64,000 nt of DNA. Source: Burkholderia cepacia ATCC 25416. Its GTDB lineage: Bacteria > Pseudomonadota > Gammaproteobacteria > Burkholderiales > Burkholderiaceae. The stretch is from positions 2,480,001-2,544,000 of the forward strand of contig NZ_CP012982.1 of the NCBI RefSeq assembly GCF_001411495.1. Reading direction: 5' to 3'. The position numbers were made by a program, and so were the translations under genes. Shown piece by piece: positions 7,034 to 13,755 of the stretch. Every line of letters begins with the position of its first letter. Position 1 is the stretch's first letter. The notes under the pieces are model-generated. The model saw nothing but the letters and a program-made list of their open reading frames with translations. It was not told the origin of the DNA and searched no databases.

Positions 7034-8701
7034 ATGAAAAAGCTGCCTCCCGGGGCCAATCCCGATCATCTGAAAAAGCAGGCCAAGGCATTGTTGCGCC
7101 TGTACCGGCAGGGTGACGCCGACGCCGTCGCGCGCTTTGTCCGCTTTCTCCCCGCCGCCGCCAACCGCACGCACGACGAAGCGCTCGCGCTCGGGCTCCG
7201 GCTGCACGATGCGCAGTCGTGCATTGCGCGCGAGTACGGTTTCGCGTCATGGGCCGATCTCGGCGCGTTCGTCGAAACGCATGCGCTCGCCGGGCAGCAG
7301 CGGTCGGCGTTGATCCGGCGCTGGCTCGACCTGGCGTACGGCGCCGACGTGACGGGCGGTTTCGATGCGGCCCGGCCGCGTGTCGCCGCGCAACTGCTGC
7401 TCGACCGGCCCGATCTCGTTGCAAGCGATCCGACCGTCGCGTGCGCGGCCGGCGACCTCGATGCCGTGAAGGCGGCGCTGGCCGCCGATCCCGGATGGAT
7501 CGCGCGCGCCGGCGGCGTGTTGAAGCTGCCGCCGCTGGTTGCCGTCACGCATTCTCGGCTCGGGCAGATTCCCGGGTTCGCCGTCCGGCTGCGTGCCTGC
7601 GTGCGTCATCTGCTCGATGCCGGGGCCGATCCGAACCAGCGGATCGGCAACCGGTTACCGCCGGCGTCGCTCGCGGCGCCCGACGAAGCGGGGCCGCTGT
7701 CGGCGCTGTACGGTGCCGCGGGCGTCAATCGCGATCCGGTTCTGACCGCGATGCTGCTGGAAGCCGGCGCCGACCCGAACGACGGCGAATCGCTCTATCA
7801 CTCGGTGGAAAATCCGGCCTGTACGCGCCTGCTGCTCGAACACGGCGCGCGGGTGGGCGGGACCAATGCGTTGCGTCGCGCATTCGACATGCGCGATGCG
7901 GACGCGCTCGAACTGCTGCTCGAGCATGGCGGCGACCCGAACGAGCCGCCCGGCGAGGGGCTGGCGCAGACCTGGGGCGCACCGTTGTTGCGGGCGATCG
8001 GCGTGCGCTGCTCGGCGCGCCACGTCGCCGCACTGCTGGCGGCCGGCGCCGATCCCCGCGCGCGGACCCCGGCGGGCGTCAGTGCGTACCGGCTGGCGAT
8101 GCAGACCGGACTGTCCGAGGTCGCCGCGTTGTTGCGTGCGGCGGGCGCGGAAGAGGCGCTCGACGCCGAGGACGCATTCGTGGCGGCCTGCGCGCGCGCC
8201 GACGCCGACGATGCGCGACGCATCCAGGCACGGCATCCCGAACTGCCGGGCGCGCTGCCCGGCGAGCGGCTGCGGCTGCTGCCGGATGCCGCCGCGTGGG
8301 GATCGGGCGACGCGGTGAAGGTCATGGTCGAACTGGGCTGGCCGATCGCGGCGCGGGGCGGCGACTGGGACGCGAGCGCGCTGAATCATGCGGTGTTTCG
8401 CGGCGATGCGGGCTTGCTGGCGTTCCTCCTCGAGCACGGCGCGAGCTGGCGTGACATGCACGGGTTCGGCAGCGACGCGCTCGGCACATTGTCCTGGGCA
8501 TCCGTCAACGAACCGGAGCATGTCGGCGCCGCCGACTGGGAGGCTTGCGCGCGGGTGCTGCTCGCGCACGGTGTGCCGCAAGCCGCGCCGGACCCGTCGA
8601 ATCCGGACGGCGTACTGATCGACGGTCGCGCGATGCGTTTCTCCGAAGCCGTCACCGACGTGTTGCTCGGCATCGACGGCGGGCCACCGGCGGCAAGGTA
8701 A
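7034..8701 (+). CDS. Ankyrin-repeat protein
   Basis: 555-aa, probably cytoplasmic protein. The N-terminus (KKLPPGANPDHLKKQAKAL) begins a conserved N-domain seen in bacterial ankyrin proteins. Several ankyrin units follow with the L-L-E-x-G-A-D-P signature, for example LLEAGADPN, LLEHGGDPN, LLAAGADPRA and LLEHGASW. Ankyrin stacks bind other proteins; no catalytic motif was seen. The start at 7034 is chosen because it opens the conserved N-domain; the frame extends 31 codons further upstream without support. No partner gene is apparent. Confidence 0.85.
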   Translation: MKKLPPGANPDHLKKQAKALLRLYRQGDADAVARFVRFLPAAANRTHDEALALGLRLHDAQSCIAREYGFASWADLGAFVETHALAGQQRSALIRRWLDLAYGADVTGGFDAARPRVAAQLLLDRPDLVASDPTVACAAGDLDAVKAALAADPGWIARAGGVLKLPPLVAVTHSRLGQIPGFAVRLRACVRHLLDAGADPNQRIGNRLPPASLAAPDEAGPLSALYGAAGVNRDPVLTAMLLEAGADPNDGESLYHSVENPACTRLLLEHGARVGGTNALRRAFDMRDADALELLLEHGGDPNEPPGEGLAQTWGAPLLRAIGVRCSARHVAALLAAGADPRARTPAGVSAYRLAMQTGLSEVAALLRAAGAEEALDAEDAFVAACARADADDARRIQARHPELPGALPGERLRLLPDAAAWGSGDAVKVMVELGWPIAARGGDWDASALNHAVFRGDAGLLAFLLEHGASWRDMHGFGSDALGTLSWASVNEPEHVGAADWEACARVLLAHGVPQAAPDPSNPDGVLIDGRAMRFSEAVTDVLLGIDGGPPAAR

Positions 8702-8765
8702 GCGGCTATCGGTTGGCAACGGATGGGCGTCGGTGTCGGCCCGCTCGTTGCGGGTTGCCGATTGC

Positions 8766-8828
8766 CGACTCCCGACTCCCGACTCCCGACTTCCGGCTTC
8801 CGGCTTCCGGCTTCCGGCTTCCGGCTTC
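8766..8828. repeat. 7-bp tandem repeat tract
   Basis: Nine consecutive 7-bp units: CGACTCC three times, CGACTTC once, then CGGCTTC five times. The unit changes by one transition at a time along the tract. It lies in the intergenic space after the ankyrin gene, about 120 bp before the next start codon. Copy number probably varies between strains. Confidence 0.9.
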
Positions 8829-8946
8829 CGGCGCGCAGTCGGCGCATCGGTTTTTTCCTGTCGCGCGACGACATTTCGGTGAACTCTGAAACGTCGCGTG
8901 CACGATCGGCGTAAGCTCGGCCGTCAACTTTCTCCTGGAGCCCGCG

Positions 8947-9807
8947 ATGACCCGTTCCGATCTTCAAGTCCGCCAAGCCGAAGCCTTCCGCGCCCTGCAT
9001 GCACGTGCCGGCGCCTTCATCATCCCGAACCCGTGGGACGCCGGCACCGCGCGCCTGCTCGCGATGGCCGGCTTCGAGGCGCTCGCGACCACGAGCGCCG
9101 GCTACGCCTTTTCGAAAGGCCGGCCCGACTATGCGATCGACCGCGACGAGATGCTCGATCACATCGCCGAGATCGCCGCCGCGGGTGGCCTGCCCGTGAG
9201 CGCCGACCTCGAGAACGGCTTCGGCGATGCGCCCGACACGGTGGCCGAGACGATCCGGCTCGCGGCCGAGGCCGGCGCGGTCGGCGGGTCGATCGAGGAT
9301 GCGACGGGCCGCGCCGACGCGCCGATCTATGCGCACGAAGCGGCGGTCGAGCGCATCGCGGCGGCCGTCGACGCGGCGCGTGCGCTGCCGTTTCCGTTCA
9401 CGCTGACCGCGCGCTGCGAAAACTACCTGCACGGCCGCCACGACCTCGCCGACACGATCGCGCGGCTCGTCGCCTATCGCGACGCGGGCGCCGACGTGCT
9501 GTATGCGCCGGGCATCACCGATGCGGACGACATCGCGGCGGTGACGCGGGCGGTCGGCGCACCCGTGAACGTCGTGATGGGGCTGCAGGGCGGATTGCTG
9601 AGCGTCGACGCACTGGCGGCGCTCGGCGTGAAGCGCGTGAGTGTCGGCGGCGCACTGGCGCGGGCCGCGCTCGGCGCGTTCCTGCGCGCCGCGAAGGAGA
9701 TGGCGCAGGACGGCACGTTTACGTTCACGCAAGCGGCCGTTCCCGGGCGCGATATCAACCGCTGGTTTGCGTCGCCGGATAATTCACCGGTTTTGTTCGG
9801 TGAATGA
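8947..9807 (+). CDS. Isocitrate lyase/PEP mutase superfamily enzyme
   Basis: 286-aa TIM-barrel enzyme of the ICL/PEPM superfamily, which makes or breaks C-C or C-P bonds next to a carboxylate with Mg2+. Recognisable features are the N-terminal A-F-I-I-P-N-P-W-D-A-G segment, the substrate loop TTSAGYAFSKG, the metal-binding region SADLENGFGD (about residues 81-90) and SIEDATG. It lacks the KKCGH loop of true isocitrate lyases, so it is more likely an oxaloacetate-decarboxylase-like or carboxyphosphonoenolpyruvate-mutase-like member of unknown substrate. A strong CTCCTGGAG ribosome site precedes the ATG. Confidence 0.85.
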   Translation: MTRSDLQVRQAEAFRALHARAGAFIIPNPWDAGTARLLAMAGFEALATTSAGYAFSKGRPDYAIDRDEMLDHIAEIAAAGGLPVSADLENGFGDAPDTVAETIRLAAEAGAVGGSIEDATGRADAPIYAHEAAVERIAAAVDAARALPFPFTLTARCENYLHGRHDLADTIARLVAYRDAGADVLYAPGITDADDIAAVTRAVGAPVNVVMGLQGGLLSVDALAALGVKRVSVGGALARAALGAFLRAAKEMAQDGTFTFTQAAVPGRDINRWFASPDNSPVLFGE

Positions 9808-10144
9808 GTGTAAATAAATCGTGGGATCGTTCCCAATCGAAAAGTTGATTGATAATAATCAATCGATTTCACGTCAGAATTAAACGTCGGTGACGACGAA
9901 AAATACATCGTCTATTCTCCGCATTTCGCCCGTTCGACCGGGTCCGGCGCGCAAGCCGCGCCGGATCGGGCGGCCGGGCATCCGCCGGGCGCGTCGATGG
10001 CGCGCATTGTTGCATTTTCCCGATCATGACATTTTTGAAAAGGGGAGTTGCCGGCCGGTTTTTTGATTGATAATCTGCGGCACGTTCGAATGAACAGTTG
10101 GTGGGCTGCCGGGAATATCGATATATAAAAATGCTGAGAGAGCG
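9808..10144. other. AT-rich intergenic region with short repeats
   Basis: 337 bp without a supported gene, clearly more AT-rich at both ends than the surroundings. It contains a perfect inverted repeat (9848-9865) and a second copy of TTGATTGATAAT (9847-9858 and 10063-10074), then an AT-rich stretch ending just before the DUF2158 gene, a likely promoter. Confidence 0.5.
9848..9865. repeat. AT-rich inverted repeat GATTGAT-N4-ATCAATC
   Basis: Perfect 7-bp arms with a 4-nt spacer, 40 bp past the stop codon of the PEPM-like gene. It could act as an operator or as a weak terminator; there is no U tract. Confidence 0.55.
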
Positions 10145-10411
10145 ATGACGATCCGAGAAAATCAACGCGTCAGGTTTCGCGTCGGCGATGTCGTGACGCT
10201 GAAGACGGGCGGGCCGCGCATGACCGTGACCTATGCCGGGCCGGTCGTATTCGACGACGGCGACTGGCTGATCTGCCAGTGGTTCGACGAACACGGCGAA
10301 TTCCGGCAGGAAATGTTCCCTCACGACACCGTGGTGCCGGAGCCGCGCGCGATTTCGGCCGGGCGTGTCCGCATGCGCATGCAGTCGCATCGCTACCGGT
10401 CGGCTGCCTGA
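10145..10411 (+). CDS. DUF2158 (YodC-like) small protein
   Basis: 88-aa protein with the DUF2158 core F-R-V-G-D-V-V-T-L-K-T-G-G-P-x-M-T-V (about residues 11-28) and the W-L-I-C-Q-W-F-D segment (about 42-49), a small beta-barrel-like fold of unknown function. Similar genes in Enterobacteria (yodC) are uncharacterised. A basic, Met/Arg-rich tail (residues 72-84) could contact nucleic acid, but this is only suggestive. GAGAGAG lies just before the ATG. The gene stands alone between AT-rich leader DNA and the P450. Confidence 0.82.
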   Translation: MTIRENQRVRFRVGDVVTLKTGGPRMTVTYAGPVVFDDGDWLICQWFDEHGEFRQEMFPHDTVVPEPRAISAGRVRMRMQSHRYRSAA

Positions 10412-10512
10412 CATTCACCTGACATCGCGAGGCGGCCGCACGCGGCGCCCGCGCCGCGACATTTCACGCCGGCCCGAAACATGCGGCGGTGCACTGCGTC
10501 GATACTGTCTGC

Positions 10513-11718
10513 ATGAACCCGACCGATCCCATCGCAGCGGTTACGCACCGCGATCCCTATCCCTACTATGCGGCGCTCGTCGACGGGCCGCCGCTCGCGT
10601 TCGACGCCACGCTCGGCCTGTGGGTCGCGAGCCGCGCGGCCGCCGTGACGGCCGTGCTCGGCCATCCGGCCTGCCGCGTACGCCCGCTGGACGCGCCCGT
10701 GCCGCCCGCGTTGCGCGGCACGACGGCCGGCGCGCTGTTCGGCGAGCTGGTGCGCATGAACGACGGCGCGTTGCGGCACGACGTGCCGAAGCAGGCGCTG
10801 CGCGCGGCGTTCGCGTCGATCGACGCGGCTGCGCTGCGCGACCGTGCCATGCAGCTCGCCGCGCGGCGCCTGCCGCCGCCGGGCGATGCCGGCGCGCTGA
10901 ACACGTGGTGCATGACGGTGCCCGTCTGCGCGGTCGCGGATCTGCTGGGCTTCGACGAGACGCAGCTCGACGCGATCGCGGCGCTGGTGGTCGACTTCGT
11001 CGCGGCGCTGTCGCCGCTGTCCGATGCCGAGGCGCTGGCCCGCGCGAGCGACGCCGCGCGACAGTTGCTCGACCGGATGACGGTGCACGTCGCGCAGACG
11101 CGTGCGCACGACGGCACGCTCGTCGCCGCCGTGCAGCAGGCTGCCCGTGCGGCGGGCTGGCAGGCAAGCGGCGCGCTGGTCGCGAACCTCGTCGGGCTGC
11201 TGTCGCAGACGTGCGAGGCGACCGCCGCCTGGCTCGGCAATGCGCTGGTGGCGTGGAACGGGGGCGCGGAATCGGGCTTGGAAGCGGGCTTAGAAGCGGG
11301 CGCGGGCGCCGCGCGCGTCGTGCCGGACGATGCCGCGCTCGACGCGGTCGTTGCCGAAGTCGGGCGCTTCGATTCACCGGTGCAGAACACGCGCCGCTTC
11401 GTCGCATCGCGCACGACGATCGAAGGCGTGACCGTCGAAGCCGGCGACGCGATCCTCGTCGTGCTCGCCGCGGCGAATCGCGACCCGGCCGTGCATCGCG
11501 ATCCGCACCGGTTGATGCCCGGCCGCGCGGCCGGGCCGAATTTCGGTTTCGGCACGGGGCCGCATGGCTGCCCGGGCGAGCGGATCGCACGGGCGGTGAC
11601 AGCGGGGGCGTTCGGGGCGTGGCTGCGTGCGGGCGGCGGGCCGCGGCACGACGGGCTGGCGTGGCATTACCGCGCGTCGACCAACGTCAGGATGCCGAAG
11701 TTCGACGCGGCAGGGTGA
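10513..11718 (+). CDS. Cytochrome P450
   Basis: 401-aa soluble bacterial P450, a heme-thiolate monooxygenase. The heme-binding loop is intact as FGFGTGPHGCPGERIAR near the C-terminus, and the K-helix ExxR appears as EVGR. The I-helix region (LVGLLSQTCEATAAW) departs from the usual A/G-G-x-D/E-T-T, with Gln-Thr where the acid-alcohol pair normally sits, so oxygen activation may differ or the enzyme may use a non-standard reaction. No ferredoxin or reductase gene is adjacent. The start at 10513 is preferred to an in-frame ATG 24 bp upstream because it begins the usual N-terminal MNPTDPIAAVTHRDPYPYY. Substrate unknown. Confidence 0.88.
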   Translation: MNPTDPIAAVTHRDPYPYYAALVDGPPLAFDATLGLWVASRAAAVTAVLGHPACRVRPLDAPVPPALRGTTAGALFGELVRMNDGALRHDVPKQALRAAFASIDAAALRDRAMQLAARRLPPPGDAGALNTWCMTVPVCAVADLLGFDETQLDAIAALVVDFVAALSPLSDAEALARASDAARQLLDRMTVHVAQTRAHDGTLVAAVQQAARAAGWQASGALVANLVGLLSQTCEATAAWLGNALVAWNGGAESGLEAGLEAGAGAARVVPDDAALDAVVAEVGRFDSPVQNTRRFVASRTTIEGVTVEAGDAILVVLAAANRDPAVHRDPHRLMPGRAAGPNFGFGTGPHGCPGERIARAVTAGAFGAWLRAGGGPRHDGLAWHYRASTNVRMPKFDAAG

Positions 11719-11733
11719 TCGGGAAAGAGGGAC

Positions 11734-12060
11734 TTAACGGCAGCCTTGCTTTTCCGCCCATTGCTCCTGGGCGGCGACACGGCGCTGCACGCGTTCGACG
11801 AGACCGGTTGAAAAGGTCCGCATGCTGATGCCGCGACGCTTGGCGAGGATCGTCTGCGCGACATCGGTGCGGGGGTTCGGCTGGCAGGCCCAGTACAGCG
11901 TCATCAGCCAGCCGATGCCGGTCCACCCGAACAGCGCGTTGAACATCGCGACCGTCAGCTTGTCGTGCCGGCCACGCCGGTCGGCAATGACCGCCGGCAG
12001 AAAATAGATCGCGATCGCGGCCACCGAACCGGCCACTTGAATCAGGACTGCGTTCTGCAT
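11734..12060 (-). CDS. Superinfection-immunity-like membrane protein
   Basis: 108-aa protein with two membrane helices (about residues 4-24 and 36-58) joined by a basic loop, including A-I-A-I-Y-F-L-P-A-V-I-A-D and F-N-x-L-F-G-W-T-G-I-G-W. This matches the Imm_superinfect family, named after the phage T4 Imm protein that blocks DNA entry of a second phage; most bacterial members are uncharacterised. The C-terminal 40 residues are soluble and include QEQWAEKQG. GGAG precedes the ATG at 12060. No phage genes are near, so a defence role is not shown. Confidence 0.72.
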   Translation of the reverse strand: MQNAVLIQVAGSVAAIAIYFLPAVIADRRGRHDKLTVAMFNALFGWTGIGWLMTLYWACQPNPRTDVAQTILAKRRGISMRTFSTGLVERVQRRVAAQEQWAEKQGCR

Positions 12061-12161
12061 GTTGCTGCTCCATCCGAACTGCAATGGAGCCGATTGTCGC
12101 GCTTTTTTCGTTCGCGTGCAGGCCGCGCTCAGACAATTGATTGTTGCGGTTTTAATGATGA

Positions 12162-12581
12162 TCAGCCGGCTTCGGTGTCCGCCGGCTGCATTTCGTTGCT
12201 CAGCGCGAAACCTTCGTCGCGCCAGCCCGTCACGCCGCCGATCATCAGCTTGACCGGCCGGCCGAGGTGCGCGAGCCGGATCGCCGCGCGCGCGGCGCCG
12301 TTGCAGTGCGGGCCCGCGCAGTAGACGACGAACAGCGTGCCGGCCGGATAGCCGGCGAGCTTGCTCTCGATGATCTTGCGGTGCGGCAGGTTGCGCGCGC
12401 CGGGCACGTGGCCGGCGGCGAACTGGTCGGGGCCGCGCACGTCGAGCAGCACGAAATCGGGCGCACCCGATGCGAGCGCGTCGTGCACGTCCCAGCAATC
12501 GGTCTCGAAGCGCAGCGACGCCTCGAAATGCGCGAGGGCGGCGGGGCTGTCGGCAGCGGGGACGTCGGTGACGTAGGACAT
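12162..12581 (-). CDS. Rhodanese-like domain protein
   Basis: 139-aa single rhodanese domain. The D-V-R-x-x-x-x-F-x-x-G-H-x-x-G-A-x-N motif (about residues 47-64) and the active-site loop starting at Cys88 (VVYCAGPHCNGA) are intact, so it can carry persulfide sulfur. AGGAGA precedes the ATG at 12581. It diverges from the FtrA-like regulator 111 bp away, an arrangement that suggests it is the regulator's target. Confidence 0.86.
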   Translation of the reverse strand: MSYVTDVPAADSPAALAHFEASLRFETDCWDVHDALASGAPDFVLLDVRGPDQFAAGHVPGARNLPHRKIIESKLAGYPAGTLFVVYCAGPHCNGAARAAIRLAHLGRPVKLMIGGVTGWRDEGFALSNEMQPADTEAG

Positions 12582-12692
12582 GGTCGAGTTCTCCTGAAGG
12601 TTGAGCGGAACGCAGTGGAATGAAGGGCAGTATCGCGGTTCGGCGACCGTCGCGGCAGTGGCGCGATCGACAAGTTCCGGTAACATCGCGCC

Positions 12693-13667
12693 ATGCACAA
12701 TCATCTCGTCGTCGCGCTCGCCTACGATCGCCTCTGCACCTTCGAATTCGGCTGCGTGGTCGAACTGTTCGCGCTCGAACGCCCCGAGCTCGGGGTCGAC
12801 TGGTATCGCTTCGCGGTCTGCGCGAGCGAGCCGGGGCCCGTGCGCGCGGCGGGCGGCATCACGGTCGCCGCGCCGTATCGGCTCGCGATGCTCGATCGCG
12901 CCGATACCATCGTGATTCCCGGCTGGCGCGATCCGGACGAACCGCCGCCGGAACCGTTGCTGAAAAAGCTGCGGGCCGCGCATCGCCGTGGCGCGCGGCT
13001 TTGCTCGATCTGCTCGGGCGTGTTCGTGCTGGCCGCGGCCGGCGTGCTCGACGGCCTCACGGTGACGACCCACTGGCGCTATGCGGAGAAACTGCAGGCG
13101 CGTTATCCCGCGCTGCGCGTGAATCCCGATGCGCTTTACGTCGACGAAGGGCAGGTCGTCACGTCGGCCGGATCGGCGGCGGGGCTCGACATGCTGCTGC
13201 ATCTCGTGCGCCGCGATCACGGCGGCGCGATCGCGAACCGGGTCGCGCAGCGCCTCGTGCTGCCGCCGCATCGCGACGGCGGCCAGGCGCAGTTCGTGCC
13301 GCGCCCGGTCGCGCCGGGCGGTACCGACCGGCTCGCGAAGCTGATCGACTGGATGCGCGCGCACGCGGCCGAGCCGCACACGCTCGCGTCGCTCGCCGCG
13401 CAGGCCGCGATGAGCACGCGCACGCTGCAGCGGCAGTTCGCGGACGCGACGGGGATGTCGCCGCTCGCATGGCTGATCCGCGAACGCGTGAACGTGGCGA
13501 AGGACATGCTCGAAGCGCATCCCGCGCTGTCGCTCGCGCAGGTGGCGGCGCGTGCGGGGTTCGGTTCAGAGGAGTCGCTGCGGCGGCATTTCCGGCGCGT
13601 CGCGGCGACGAGCCCGGCCGCGTACCGGCGCGGGATGGATCGTGGCGTAAGATCGCAGGACGCTTGA
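12693..13667 (+). CDS. ftrA: GlxA/FtrA-type AraC-family regulator
   Basis: 324-aa regulator. The N-terminal 190 residues form a DJ-1/PfpI-like class I amidotransferase fold, with the nucleophile-elbow-like SICSGVFVLAAAG near residue 110, normally used here for ligand sensing rather than catalysis. The C-terminal AraC domain (about 220-315) has two helix-turn-helices, AAMSTRTLQRQFADATG and AARAGFGSEESLRRHFR. It matches the FtrA subgroup, which often sits next to a rhodanese gene as here. The divergent 111-bp spacer is the likely operator. Confidence 0.86.
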   Translation: MHNHLVVALAYDRLCTFEFGCVVELFALERPELGVDWYRFAVCASEPGPVRAAGGITVAAPYRLAMLDRADTIVIPGWRDPDEPPPEPLLKKLRAAHRRGARLCSICSGVFVLAAAGVLDGLTVTTHWRYAEKLQARYPALRVNPDALYVDEGQVVTSAGSAAGLDMLLHLVRRDHGGAIANRVAQRLVLPPHRDGGQAQFVPRPVAPGGTDRLAKLIDWMRAHAAEPHTLASLAAQAAMSTRTLQRQFADATGMSPLAWLIRERVNVAKDMLEAHPALSLAQVAARAGFGSEESLRRHFRRVAATSPAAYRRGMDRGVRSQDA

Positions 13668-13755
13668 GCGCCGCGCTGTTGCGCGGTGGCTTTCGTACCC
13701 GGCGGCGCACCGCCTGACCGGGGCATTCCGGACGAAAGCGCAACAAACCAACAAC

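Noticed and set aside
8386..8946. Minus-strand product with repeated S-R-K-P-E-A-G units
   Set aside because: These residues are the 7-bp tandem tract read as codons; no ribosome site or family support.
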